A DNA stretch of 64,000 bases from the IMG/VR virus record IMGVR_UViG_3300045972_000138, positions 62,001-126,000 of that record; one strand, 5' to 3'. The stretch comes from a virus. The translations under genes were made by a program, and so were the position numbers. Shown here in pieces: positions 8,130 through 16,658 of the stretch (its first letter is position 1; the number at the start of each line of letters is the position of its first letter). The notes beneath the pieces were generated by a model. The model searched no databases. It saw nothing but the letters and a program-made list of their open reading frames with translations, and was not told the DNA's origin.

Positions 8130-9560
8130 ATGAAAAACTCAATTATACTCGATACTGACAGCTACAAGGTCAGTATGTGGAAACAATACCCAGCAGGAAC
8201 TGAATATGTCTATTCTTACATCGAATCTCGTGGTGGAAAATACACTACAACAGAATTTCTCGGGGTACAGGCTCTTGCACGGTATCTTGCGACGCCGATC
8301 ACACAAGAACAAATTGATTATGCAGAAAAAATCTGGACTGCTCACGGAGAGCCTTTCAACCGCGAAGGTTGGCAATACATCCTTGATCAACATGAAGGCA
8401 AGCTTCCTCTCCGGATTTGCGCCGCCAAGGAAGGCCTTATTATTCCGACTAAAAACGTCCTCTGCACAATCGAAAATACAGATCCAAAATGCTTCTGGCT
8501 TACAACTTGGGTGGAAACAGCGGCGCTACGTGCAATCTGGTATCCTACCACTGTCGGAACTACTTCGTGGCACATTAAGCAAGAAATTCTGAACTACTTG
8601 GAGAAGAGCGGTGACCCCACTACTATTGGTTTTAAGCTTCACGATTTTGGTGCCCGCGGCGTTTCTAGCCTGGAGAGCGCTGGTATCGGGGGAGCAGCTC
8701 ACCTCGTCAATTTTATGGGTACTGACACTATGTCTGGTGTGCTCCATGTTATTGATGTATATGGCGGCGATGTTTGCGGATTCAGTATCCCAGCCGCAGA
8801 ACACAGCACCATCACAAGTTGGGGCCGAGACAACGAAGTAGACGCTTACCGCAATATGGTTAAGCAGTTTGGCGGCGATGGCAAGATTGTTGCTGTGGTC
8901 TCTGACTCGTACGACATTTACAAAGCCTGCGAAATGTGGGGAACGGAACTAAAAGATGATGTTATCAATTCTGGGGCTACTGTCGTCATCCGCCCTGACT
9001 CTGGCGACCCTGTGGTGGTTGTACCAAAAATGCTTCGCATACTGGCTGAACGTTTTGGGTTCACAGTCAATGCCAAGGGTTACAAGGTCCTTAATAATGT
9101 TCGCGTTATCTGGGGTGATGGTATTAATAGCGTTAGCCTGGGTAGCATTCTTCGGTGTGTTGTTGATGTTGCCGGCTTTTCTGCCGATAACATAGCATTT
9201 GGTATGGGTGGTGGACTGCTTCAACAATGCGATCGTGACACATTGAAGTTTGCTATGAAGTGTTCTTCGGTCGGTGTGCGCGAGATGGTATCAATTCCAG
9301 AATTGTCTACAGACAAGATGGAACTTGTATGGCGCGATGTGTTTAAAGATCCGGCAACTGATCCAGGCAAGGCTTCTAAGAAGGGCCGTGTTACATTGTG
9401 GGAAAGCGGTGGCGAGTATGAGACTGCGGTTTATCCTCTTACCCGTTGGACCGACAAAGGTACTGATGGTTGGAAGGAAGTATTGGAAACATACTTCTTG
9501 GATGGTGAAGTACAATTTACACAGACTTTTGACCAAGTACGAGCAAATAGTATGCTATAA
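8130..9560 (+). CDS. nadV: Nicotinamide phosphoribosyltransferase
   Basis: Converts nicotinamide and PRPP into NMN. The 476-aa length matches NAMPT/NadV. Visible motifs are SYKVSMWKQYP at the N-terminus, LHDFGARGVSS (~170-180), GTDTMSGV, PAAEHST with the phospho-accepting His225, and RPDSGDP for phosphoribosyl binding. With the NadM-Nudix enzyme encoded 600 nt upstream it forms the two-step salvage route that lets a phage rebuild NAD from the nicotinamide released by NAD-cleaving defence enzymes. The SD AAAGGAAC precedes the ATG. It has its own promoter, so it can be expressed apart from the upstream block. Confidence 0.94.
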   Translation: MKNSIILDTDSYKVSMWKQYPAGTEYVYSYIESRGGKYTTTEFLGVQALARYLATPITQEQIDYAEKIWTAHGEPFNREGWQYILDQHEGKLPLRICAAKEGLIIPTKNVLCTIENTDPKCFWLTTWVETAALRAIWYPTTVGTTSWHIKQEILNYLEKSGDPTTIGFKLHDFGARGVSSLESAGIGGAAHLVNFMGTDTMSGVLHVIDVYGGDVCGFSIPAAEHSTITSWGRDNEVDAYRNMVKQFGGDGKIVAVVSDSYDIYKACEMWGTELKDDVINSGATVVIRPDSGDPVVVVPKMLRILAERFGFTVNAKGYKVLNNVRVIWGDGINSVSLGSILRCVVDVAGFSADNIAFGMGGGLLQQCDRDTLKFAMKCSSVGVREMVSIPELSTDKMELVWRDVFKDPATDPGKASKKGRVTLWESGGEYETAVYPLTRWTDKGTDGWKEVLETYFLDGEVQFTQTFDQVRANSML

Positions 9561-9598
9561 AACTGGTATTTAAAAAGGTCGGTTATGTACTCCGTTTT

Positions 9599-9606
9599 GA
9601 TAAATA
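9599..9606 (+). promoter_or_regulatory. T4-late-like promoter octamer before PrkA
   Basis: GATAAATA. In T4 the late octamer TATAAATA occupies -13 to -6, so transcription would start near 9612 and give a ~30-nt leader with the SD TTAGGAGC before the PrkA ATG. No sigma70-like -35/-10 pair is seen here, which suggests that the kinase operon is late. Confidence 0.6.
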
Positions 9607-9641
9607 ACTGGGTATAGAATAAACAATTAGGAGCGAATTAC

Positions 9642-11582
9642 ATGGCTGACCTTTTTAAAATGCTTGCAGACGAGAAGAAGAATTTACGTCAAGAGACATA
9701 CTCGATTCAAGAGTATCTCGAGGCGTGTAAATCTGATCAACTACTATATGCCAGTTCGGCAGAGAGGATGTTAAAAGCAATTGGTGAGCCTGAGCTTGTC
9801 AATACGCACAAAGACGCACGTCTAAGCAGAATTTTCCACAACAGAACAATTAAGCGTTATCCGGCATTCCACGATTTTTACGGAATGGAAGATGCAGTTG
9901 AACGTATTGTAGGATACTTTACCCACGCTGCACAAGGCCTAGAAGAAAAGAAACAAATTCTTTATCTTTTGGGACCAGTTGGCGGCGGCAAGAGTTCTAT
10001 TGCAGAACGCCTTAAAGAATTAATCCAAAAGTTTCCAATTTATGTGCTTGCAGATAAAGACGGAAATCTTAGTCCTGTTTTTGAATCTCCATTAAACTTA
10101 TTCGGCAAAGACCAGTACGGCGCTGTACTTGAAAAAGAATATGGCATTCACAAACGTTATCTTTCCGATGTATTAAGCCCGTGGGCAATTAAGCGCCTAA
10201 AAGAATACGGTAACGATAAGACTAAATTTAAAGTTGTAAGAGTGTATCCAAGCAAGTTGGAACAAATTGGTGTTATCAAAACCGAACCAGGCGATGATAA
10301 TAATCAAGACATTAGCAACTTAGTTGGTAAAACCAATATTCGTATGTTGGAACACTTTGACCAAAACGATCCAGATAGCTACTCATTCTCCGGTGCTTTG
10401 TGCCGCGGCAATCAGGGTATTATGGAATTCGTGGAAATGTTCAAGGCTCCTATCAAAATGTTACACCCGTTGCTTACAGCAACACAGGAAGGTAACTACG
10501 TTGGTACAGAAGGTATTAGTGCTATTCCTTTCAACGGTACAGTACTTGCTCACAGCAATGAAAGCGAATGGCAGACATTTAAGAATAACAAGAATAATGA
10601 AGCTTTCATTGATCGCGTTTATGTTGTTAAGGTTCCATATTGCTTACGTATTACTGACGAGAAGAATATTTACTCTAAAATGCTAGAATCGTCTAGCTTA
10701 GGCAATGCACCGTGTGCAGCAGAGACATTGGATATTTTGTCCAAATTCTGCGTATTAACACGCCTACAAGAGCATGAGAACTCAAACGCCTTCAGCAAGA
10801 TGCGTGTGTACGATGGTGAAGCGATTAAAGATACAGATCCTAAAGCAAAGAGTCTGCAGGAATATCGTGATGCAGCAGGTGTAGATGAAGGTATGTCAGG
10901 TATTAGTACACGTTTTGCATTTAAGATTCTTTCTAAGACATTTAACTTTGATTCAGCAGAAATTGCAGCCGATCCAGTGCACCTAATGTTTGTATTGGAA
11001 GAAGCAATTAAGCAAGAACAGTTTGGCGAAGAAAAGCAAACAAAGTATATGAACTTTATCAAAGAATACTTAGCACCCAAGTATGCAGAACAGTTAAGTA
11101 ACGAAATTCAGAAAGCGTACTTAGAAAGCTACAGCGATTATGGTCAAAACTTGTTTGATCGTTATGTCGAATACGCCGATGCGTGGATACAGGAAATTGA
11201 TTACAAAGATCCAGATACTGGTAATTTATTTGATCGCGCAGTTCTTAATAAGGAACTTGAAAAGATCGAAAAGCCGGCAGGCATTGCCAATCCTAAGGAC
11301 TTCCGCAACGAAGTTGTTAACTTTGTATTGCGTGCCCGTGCTAAACATCCAGAGGGTGGTGTAAAATGGACATCTTACGAAAAACTACGCGAAGTAATTG
11401 AACGCAAGATGTTTGCAAGCACAGAAGAATTACTTCCTATTATTAGCTTTGGCGCTAAGAGCAAAGAAGATGATCAAAAGAAACACGACGAATTTGTTAA
11501 GAGGATGATGTCCAAAGGATATACTGCTATGCAAGTCAAGCGACTTGTTGAATGGCATATGAGAACTGCAAAGAGTTCCTAA
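9642..11582 (+). CDS. prkA: PrkA-family serine protein kinase (YeaG-like)
   Basis: 646 aa, the usual PrkA length. The N-terminal AAA+ module has Walker A GPVGGGKS at residues ~111-118; the C-terminal half carries the PrkA kinase-like region. In bacteria PrkA/YeaG works with YeaH and SpoVR/YcgB in stationary-phase, nitrogen-starvation or sporulation-linked stress responses, and has been described as kinase and/or protease. Here the same three genes follow in the same order with 1-11 nt overlaps, so the phage carries the whole trio. It is preceded by a late octamer. Whether it modifies host or virion proteins is unknown. Confidence 0.92.
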   Translation: MADLFKMLADEKKNLRQETYSIQEYLEACKSDQLLYASSAERMLKAIGEPELVNTHKDARLSRIFHNRTIKRYPAFHDFYGMEDAVERIVGYFTHAAQGLEEKKQILYLLGPVGGGKSSIAERLKELIQKFPIYVLADKDGNLSPVFESPLNLFGKDQYGAVLEKEYGIHKRYLSDVLSPWAIKRLKEYGNDKTKFKVVRVYPSKLEQIGVIKTEPGDDNNQDISNLVGKTNIRMLEHFDQNDPDSYSFSGALCRGNQGIMEFVEMFKAPIKMLHPLLTATQEGNYVGTEGISAIPFNGTVLAHSNESEWQTFKNNKNNEAFIDRVYVVKVPYCLRITDEKNIYSKMLESSSLGNAPCAAETLDILSKFCVLTRLQEHENSNAFSKMRVYDGEAIKDTDPKAKSLQEYRDAAGVDEGMSGISTRFAFKILSKTFNFDSAEIAADPVHLMFVLEEAIKQEQFGEEKQTKYMNFIKEYLAPKYAEQLSNEIQKAYLESYSDYGQNLFDRYVEYADAWIQEIDYKDPDTGNLFDRAVLNKELEKIEKPAGIANPKDFRNEVVNFVLRARAKHPEGGVKWTSYEKLREVIERKMFASTEELLPIISFGAKSKEDDQKKHDEFVKRMMSKGYTAMQVKRLVEWHMRTAKSS

Positions 11583-12856
11583 TGTCCGATTATACAATCA
11601 TCGACAGGAGAGTAAATCCTAAGGGTAAAAATCTCTCCAATAGACAACGATTCCTTGAACGTACAAAGCAGTGGGTAAAGCAAAAGGTACGTGAGAAAAG
11701 TGTGAATAGAGATATTACATCTACAGATGGTGAAAATATCTCTATTTCAAAAGATGATATTGCCGAACCACAATTTGACTACGATAGACAAAAGGGTGTA
11801 TGGGATCGTGTTTTACCTGGTAACAAGGAATTTGTCCCTGGCGACAAAATCAAGAGAGAACAGGGCGGCCAGGGTAAGGGTAAGGATGCAAGCGATCAGG
11901 GAGAAGGTACTGACGATTTTGTATTCACTATTTCAAAAGAAGAATATTTAGATATTCTATTTGAGAATTTAGAGTTACCCGATCTTATAAAGCAAAGTGA
12001 AGATGCAGCAGTCGCATTTGCTAGAAAGCGTACAGGTTTTTCAACATCCGGCAGTCCAAACAACCTAGATTTAGTAAGGAGTCTTAAGAACTCTTTAGGG
12101 CGCAGAATTGCATTAGGTCTTCCGTTAGATAAAAGAATAAAAGAAAACGAAGAATTGCTACTCACAGCAACAGAAGATGAAAAAGTTGTATTACTTGAAG
12201 AAATACAACGATTGCGTACACGCCGTGCAGCGGTAGCATATATTGATCAGGTTGATGTAAGATATAAGCGTCATTCGCAAACGCCACTTCCAAATAGTCA
12301 GGCGGTTGTATTCTGTCTCATGGATGTTTCCGGTAGTATGGGCAAAGACGAAAAAGATACAGCGAAACGATTCTTTTTATTATTGTACCTATTCCTACAA
12401 AGAAAATATTTAAAAGTAGATATTGTATTTGTACGACATACAACCGTTGCATCCGAATGTTCTGAACACGAGTTCTTTTATGGACAGGAAAGTGGTGGTA
12501 CAATTGTCAGTACCGGTGTAAAGGAAGTTAACAACATTGTTAGGGAAAGATATCCACTAGATTCCTGGAATGTTTATGTAGTGCAGGCATCTGATGGTGA
12601 TAATGTTGATAGCGATAGCAAGGCACTTACAGAAGAAGTAGAAAACTTATTACCAAAGTGCCAGTATTATGTCTATGATGAAGTATTACAGAAGAATACA
12701 TACCGCAGTGCAGGACATACAACAACTGTTTTAAGTGTTATGAAAGAGTTATCGGACCATAATGAAAATCTTGCAATAACATCAACCGACTCAGTAGAAA
12801 GCGTGCTTACAGCATTTAGAGAGATTTTTACAAAAAAGGCAAATAATGGCAAATAA
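11582..12856 (+). CDS. yeaH: YeaH/YhbH family (DUF444) protein with von Willebrand A-like domain
   Basis: Start ATG at 11582 overlaps the PrkA stop by one base; an in-frame start 30 nt further up would lie inside PrkA and has no SD. 424 aa. The N-terminal 100 residues are charged and Gly/Gln-rich, typical of DUF444. FCLMDVSGSMG gives a MIDAS-type metal site (D248, S250, S252) followed by a vWA-like fold (VVQASDGDN further on). In bacteria this protein is the constant partner of PrkA. Its last codons overlap the SpoVR start by 11 nt. Confidence 0.9.
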   Translation: MSDYTIIDRRVNPKGKNLSNRQRFLERTKQWVKQKVREKSVNRDITSTDGENISISKDDIAEPQFDYDRQKGVWDRVLPGNKEFVPGDKIKREQGGQGKGKDASDQGEGTDDFVFTISKEEYLDILFENLELPDLIKQSEDAAVAFARKRTGFSTSGSPNNLDLVRSLKNSLGRRIALGLPLDKRIKENEELLLTATEDEKVVLLEEIQRLRTRRAAVAYIDQVDVRYKRHSQTPLPNSQAVVFCLMDVSGSMGKDEKDTAKRFFLLLYLFLQRKYLKVDIVFVRHTTVASECSEHEFFYGQESGGTIVSTGVKEVNNIVRERYPLDSWNVYVVQASDGDNVDSDSKALTEEVENLLPKCQYYVYDEVLQKNTYRSAGHTTTVLSVMKELSDHNENLAITSTDSVESVLTAFREIFTKKANNGK

Positions 12857-14315
12857 GCACCTATTCGAAGGTTCGGAGTGGGATTTTAGTTTAGTAGATG
12901 CAGCAATGAAAGAATTTGATCTAATTGCACCAGAATTAAAACTAGACATATACCCTAATCAACTTGAAGTTATAACAAGCGAACAAATGCTTGATGCATA
13001 TGCAAGCGTTGGCCTACCTGTAATGTATAAGCATTGGAGTTTTGGTAAGCAATTCTCTAGAGAAAGCGATAATTACAAAAAGGGTAAATCGGGATTGGCA
13101 TACGAGATGGTGCTTAACACTAATCCTTGTATCAATTTCTTAATGGAAGAAAATACAGCAACTACGCAGGTACTTGTACTTGCACATGCTGCCTACGGAC
13201 ATAATCACGTATTCAAAAATAACTATATGTTCAAGCAATGGACAGATGCAGGTAGCATTGTAGATTATCTTATTTTTGCAAGAAACTTTATAACAGAGTG
13301 CGAAGAGAAGTATGGATTTAAGGAAGTTGAAAAGACTTTAGATGCTGCTCATGCTCTTATGAATTTTGGTGTGGATAGATATAATAGACCAGCCAAGCTT
13401 AGTTTTGCTAAGGAACACGAGAAGTCTGAAGAGCGTAAGAAATATTTGCAAGAGCAAGTAAATGAACTTTGGAGAACAGTTCCTGCAGGAAAGGCTAAAC
13501 CAGAAGAACCTAAGAAGTTTCTTAAAGAACCAGAAGAGAATATACTTTATTTCCTGGAAAAGAAATCTCCAAAGCTAGAAGTATGGCAGCGCGAAATATT
13601 ACGCATTGTCCGTAAGGTAGCACAATACTTCGAACCACAGCGTTGCACTAAAGTTCTTAACGAAGGTTGGGCAAGTTTTACACATTATTATATGATGAAT
13701 AGATTGCACGACAAAGGTTTGTTATCTGATGGCTCTATGTTAGAATTCTTTGCATTGCATAGCAATGTGCTATATCAACCGGAATTTGATAGTAAATACT
13801 ACAGCGGATTTAACCCTTATTACCTAGGATTTAACATCTTCTCTGAGATTAGACGTGTGTGCGAGAAGCCTACAGCAGAAGATGAAGAATATTTCCCGGA
13901 ATTGTGCGGAACTCCCTGGGTAGATGCGTGTATTGATGCTGTAGCTAATTACAGAGATGAAAGTTTTATTAGACAATTCTTGACACCTGCATTATGCAGA
14001 AAGATGGGATTATTCTTATTGAATGATGACAGCAAGAGTGATTACAATGTTGCTGCTATTCACGATGCATCAGGTTTCAAACGAATTAGAAAAGCATTAG
14101 CTGATCAATACCTAACTGAAAACTATATGCCTAAGATTGAAATTGTGGATGTTGATCAACACAATACTCGTAAGCTAACTTTAATGTATTACAAAAATGC
14201 TAACAAGGAACTAATGGGCAAATCTGCAAGTCGTGTATTAAGACACATCGAATATCTTTGGGGATTCACAACCGAAATGGTTGACCAAGACGGCAAACAC
14301 TACAACGTTCTGTAA
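12846..14315 (+). CDS. spoVR: SpoVR family protein (YcgB-like)
   Basis: 489 aa, the normal length for SpoVR/YcgB. Family signatures include WDFSLVDAAMKEFDLIAPELKLD, IYPNQLEVIT, MYKHWSFGKQF, MVLNTNPCINFLMEENT and HAAYGHNHVFKNN. Function is unproven even in bacteria; it is linked to cortex formation in Bacillus and to the PrkA/YeaH stress module in enterobacteria. The 11-nt overlap with YeaH shows a tightly coupled operon. It ends 1 nt before the convergent minus-strand gene. Finding all three members intact argues that the module works as a unit in the phage. Confidence 0.92.
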   Translation: MANKHLFEGSEWDFSLVDAAMKEFDLIAPELKLDIYPNQLEVITSEQMLDAYASVGLPVMYKHWSFGKQFSRESDNYKKGKSGLAYEMVLNTNPCINFLMEENTATTQVLVLAHAAYGHNHVFKNNYMFKQWTDAGSIVDYLIFARNFITECEEKYGFKEVEKTLDAAHALMNFGVDRYNRPAKLSFAKEHEKSEERKKYLQEQVNELWRTVPAGKAKPEEPKKFLKEPEENILYFLEKKSPKLEVWQREILRIVRKVAQYFEPQRCTKVLNEGWASFTHYYMMNRLHDKGLLSDGSMLEFFALHSNVLYQPEFDSKYYSGFNPYYLGFNIFSEIRRVCEKPTAEDEEYFPELCGTPWVDACIDAVANYRDESFIRQFLTPALCRKMGLFLLNDDSKSDYNVAAIHDASGFKRIRKALADQYLTENYMPKIEIVDVDQHNTRKLTLMYYKNANKELMGKSASRVLRHIEYLWGFTTEMVDQDGKHYNVL

Positions 14316-14316
14316 C

Positions 14317-15219
14317 TTATTTCTGTTTAAGTTTATCTAACATTTCTTGTGCCTTTTCAACACTAATTAGATATCTGCCTGTCCTGTTAGGATCGGCAGC
14401 TTTCTGCAAAAATTCTACACTAAGTCCCGACGTCTTTGGTCTTGACTCTGGTGCATCATTAGTTCCTGCAGGTATACCACCCGTTTCACCAGGCAAATAA
14501 TTATTTACGCCACCGCTTTGTTGCTTACGAGATTGTAATGCTGCCATTGCATCGTTTGCACTAATCATAGGCCTAGATACAGAACCATCAACTACACCTT
14601 GCAAATATTGGGTATTCATATTATCACCGGGTGCAGCTTGAGCCCCACCTGCACCTAAAGCACCTAGCCCAACCATTGCTGCACCTGCTAGGTTACTTTT
14701 CCAACCCTCTGCTACCATAGCTGCTAATCTTTCTTCATAACTTTCTGTTGTAGAATGCTTATGTGTTATCTTCATAGCCTTTTCTGCTCTACGATCGACT
14801 TTCTTTTGTGTATGTGGATTAGAATAATACTCGTCGGGCTTAACACCAGATCTATACTTATGCATTGCAGCCGCAACACTCTTTTCTGTACCAGGGCTTA
14901 ATTCGTTTAATTTCTGCTCTGAATGCTTATGTGTTATCTTCATAGCTTTTTCTGCTCTACGATCAACTTTCTTTTGCGTATGCGGATTTGAATAATACTC
15001 ATCTGGTTTAACACCGGATCTGTACTTGTGCATTGCGGCGGCAACATTCTTTTCTGTGCCTGCACTTAATTCGTTAACTTGAACTGTCTGTCCTTTCCAC
15101 TTATCGTGTACATCATTTAAAATATTTTCATAACTAACGTCTTGAGCAGGAGCGCAACGATTAAGTCCACCCATCATACCTTCGACAATTTGTTCTGCTA
15201 AGAGTTTAATGTGGTCCAT
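14317..15219 (-). CDS. Repeat-containing, probably capsid-targeted protein
   Basis: The start is ATG at 15219 with SD AAAGGA and a late octamer on the same strand (15243-15250); an upstream in-frame start would lie in the promoter. 300 aa. The N-terminus MDHIKLLAEQIVEGMMGG is an amphipathic helix with LAE and IVE, the (I/L)-x-E type of site that the T4 prohead protease cuts after a capsid-targeting sequence. It is followed by two near-identical 56-residue units (NELS-GTEK-VAAAMHKYRSG to AMKITHKHS). Next comes a small hydrophobic Ala/Gly segment (NLAGAAMVGLGALGAGGAQAAPG), then a Pro/Gly linker. No enzyme domain recognised. I infer an internal virion protein. Confidence 0.65.
   Translation of the reverse strand: MDHIKLLAEQIVEGMMGGLNRCAPAQDVSYENILNDVHDKWKGQTVQVNELSAGTEKNVAAAMHKYRSGVKPDEYYSNPHTQKKVDRRAEKAMKITHKHSEQKLNELSPGTEKSVAAAMHKYRSGVKPDEYYSNPHTQKKVDRRAEKAMKITHKHSTTESYEERLAAMVAEGWKSNLAGAAMVGLGALGAGGAQAAPGDNMNTQYLQGVVDGSVSRPMISANDAMAALQSRKQQSGGVNNYLPGETGGIPAGTNDAPESRPKTSGLSVEFLQKAADPNRTGRYLISVEKAQEMLDKLKQK
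14753..15075 (-). repeat. Tandem duplication, 168-bp period, inside the 14317-15219 gene
   Basis: Two direct copies, about 14753-14907 and 14921-15075, encode the 56-aa units. The bases differ mostly at third codon positions while the protein is nearly unchanged, so the duplication is old enough for silent drift and is kept under selection. Each unit is rich in Lys/His/Arg. Confidence 0.85.
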
Positions 15220-15242
15220 AATAAATCCTTTAATATTTCTAT

Positions 15243-15250
15243 TATTTATC
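15243..15250 (-). promoter_or_regulatory. Late octamer for the minus-strand repeat protein
   Basis: Reads GATAAATA on the minus strand (TATTTATC on plus). The predicted transcription start is near 15237, giving an ~18-nt leader with SD AAAGGA before the ATG at 15219. Confidence 0.6.
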
Positions 15251-15263
15251 AAAATATTATAGG

Positions 15264-15335
15264 TTGACTTCACAATGTAGTTTATGGTATAATAAAACGG
15301 ATAAATATATGTCCCGCTGTGAGTTTTAGGCGGGC
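15264..15335 (+). promoter_or_regulatory. Early promoter, late octamer and leader hairpin of the endolysin gene
   Basis: TTGACT (15264-15269)-N18-TATAAT (15288-15293), followed at 15300-15307 by GATAAATA, a late octamer. The leader then contains CCCGC (15313-15317) and GCGGG (15330-15334) followed by CTTTTA, a weak terminator-like stem that could attenuate early transcripts. The SD GGAGAG precedes the ATG at 15351. The dual promoters would allow low early and high late expression of the lysis enzyme. Confidence 0.6.
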
Positions 15336-15350
15336 TTTTAGGAGAGAAAG

Positions 15351-15875
15351 ATGATAACAGCAAAATTATTGCTTGTTTATCTTCTTACTTCAACCGACGT
15401 AAGTGGTTTATCCACAATTGACACATCACAAGTAGATCCGCAAGAAGCCTATTGCTTGGCGGAAAATATTTATTACGAAGCGAGAAGTGAAGATATTCAG
15501 GGACAATTTGCAGTTGCTTCTGTTACCCTTAATCGTGCGAGCAATCCACGATTTCCTAGTACTGTGTGCGGCGTAGTTAAACAGACAGCCAGGTCACGCA
15601 TTACCGACAAACTCGTATGTGCCTTTTCATGGTATTGTGACAACGAGAAGAAGGGGAGAGAAATACCTGTCAATAATAGAGACGGATCTATAAACCAACG
15701 TGTTTATGATCAGTTCCAAAGAGCCAGTATTGTAGCGATTACTATGCTTGCAGGAAACGTCAAAGATATAACCAAGGGTGCCACGCACTTTCATAATCCG
15801 TTTATAAGCGATCCTGCTTGGAAACACGAGATGGTTAAAACGATAAGTGTGGGACACCACGACTTCTATAGATAA
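15351..15875 (+). CDS. SleB-like cell-wall hydrolase (endolysin candidate)
   Basis: 174 aa with the Hydrolase_2/SleB fold: CLAENIYYEARSE (E43 is the likely catalytic Glu), GQFAVASVTLNRA, FPSTVCGVV, CAFSWYCD, GATHFHNP, and a GHHDFYR C-terminus. This family cleaves peptidoglycan glycan strands (lytic transglycosylase or amidase activity). An N-terminal hydrophobic stretch (residues 1-20, MITAKLLLVYLL) suggests export by a signal peptide or a signal-anchor-release endolysin, which would not need a holin for crossing. It has both an early and a late promoter and ends at a strong terminator. Confidence 0.85.
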   Translation: MITAKLLLVYLLTSTDVSGLSTIDTSQVDPQEAYCLAENIYYEARSEDIQGQFAVASVTLNRASNPRFPSTVCGVVKQTARSRITDKLVCAFSWYCDNEKKGREIPVNNRDGSINQRVYDQFQRASIVAITMLAGNVKDITKGATHFHNPFISDPAWKHEMVKTISVGHHDFYR

Positions 15876-15883
15876 TCTATAGT

Positions 15884-15905
15884 ACGGGGCTTCGGCCCCG
15901 TTTTT
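15884..15905 (+). terminator. Rho-independent terminator after the endolysin gene
   Basis: Stem ACGGGGC/GCCCCGT with a TTCG tetraloop followed by TTTTT. A textbook intrinsic terminator, placed just before the promoter of thyX. Confidence 0.9.
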
Positions 15906-15918
15906 GTTTCGAAGAGTT

Positions 15919-15947
15919 TTGACATTTCTAGAGTTTCGTAGTATACT
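15919..15947 (+). promoter_or_regulatory. Sigma70-like promoter of thyX
   Basis: TTGACA (15919-15924), 17 nt, TATACT (15942-15947). A near-consensus early promoter directly after a terminator. It starts the nucleotide-metabolism operon. Confidence 0.8.
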
Positions 15948-15970
15948 TAACAATTAAGTTAAGGAGAGCT

Positions 15971-16657
15971 ATGGAAAATAATTTTAGAAAAGTTTTAGAT
16001 CACGGTCACGTTCGTTTAGTTGAGAGTATGGGCAGTGACCTGTCAATTTCTCGTAATGCACGAGTATCTTATGATGCAGAATGGCGTGCAGGTGAAGATG
16101 AAGGTAAGGATGCAAAGTTACTTAACTATCTTCTTAAGAATAAGCACACAAGCCCATTTGAATCGTGTGTCTTTACATTCGATGTAAAAGCACCAATCTT
16201 TATTTTTAGACAGTGGCATCGTCACCGTACCTGGAGTTTCAACGAAATCTCTGCACGCTACGCCGAATTGCCGGAAGAATTCTATGTCCCCGAACTAGAT
16301 CAAATTACAACGCAATCAGCAACAAATAAGCAGATGCGCACTGATACAATTCACCCCGACGCTGCAAAGCACGCTGAGGCCATCTTTAGGGCAAATTCGG
16401 CATCTTTTGCAGTATATAAACAGATGATTTTAGACGGTGTACCACGCGAGCTTGCACGCTCTGTATTGCCAGTAGGAACATACAGTCATATGTTTGCTAC
16501 AGTAGATTTACACAATCTATTTCACTTCCTTAAGCTTCGTTTGCATTCGCACGCACAATATGAAATCCGTGTTTATGCAGAAGCCATGCTAGAATTAATC
16601 GAGCCTATTGTTCCTGTTTCTACGGCAGCATTTAGAGAACACATCTTAGGAGCGTAA
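15971..16657 (+). CDS. thyX: FAD-dependent thymidylate synthase
   Basis: Makes dTMP from dUMP with methylene-tetrahydrofolate and FADH2. 228 aa; the ThyX signature RHRTWSFNEISARY is at residues 84-97, with further family features (HTSPFESCVFTFDVKAPIFIFRQW, ARSVLPVGTYSHMFATVDLHNLFHFLKLR). The SD AAGGAGAG precedes the ATG. First gene of a run with FolE, a MazG-like protein and a QueD-like protein, all pterin or nucleotide enzymes. Confidence 0.95.
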   Translation: MENNFRKVLDHGHVRLVESMGSDLSISRNARVSYDAEWRAGEDEGKDAKLLNYLLKNKHTSPFESCVFTFDVKAPIFIFRQWHRHRTWSFNEISARYAELPEEFYVPELDQITTQSATNKQMRTDTIHPDAAKHAEAIFRANSASFAVYKQMILDGVPRELARSVLPVGTYSHMFATVDLHNLFHFLKLRLHSHAQYEIRVYAEAMLELIEPIVPVSTAAFREHILGA

Positions 16658-16658
16658 T

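Noticed and set aside
8206-8592. 128-codon plus-strand ORF in another frame inside the NAMPT gene
   Set aside because: The NAMPT frame is well conserved and fully explains the region.
11552-11581. Upstream in-frame start for YeaH
   Set aside because: It lies inside PrkA without an SD, and the ATG at 11582 fits the 1-nt overlap style of this genome.
15313-15335. Hairpin in the endolysin leader as a full terminator
   Set aside because: The stem is only five base pairs with a 12-nt loop and a broken T-tract, so I list it only as a possible attenuator.
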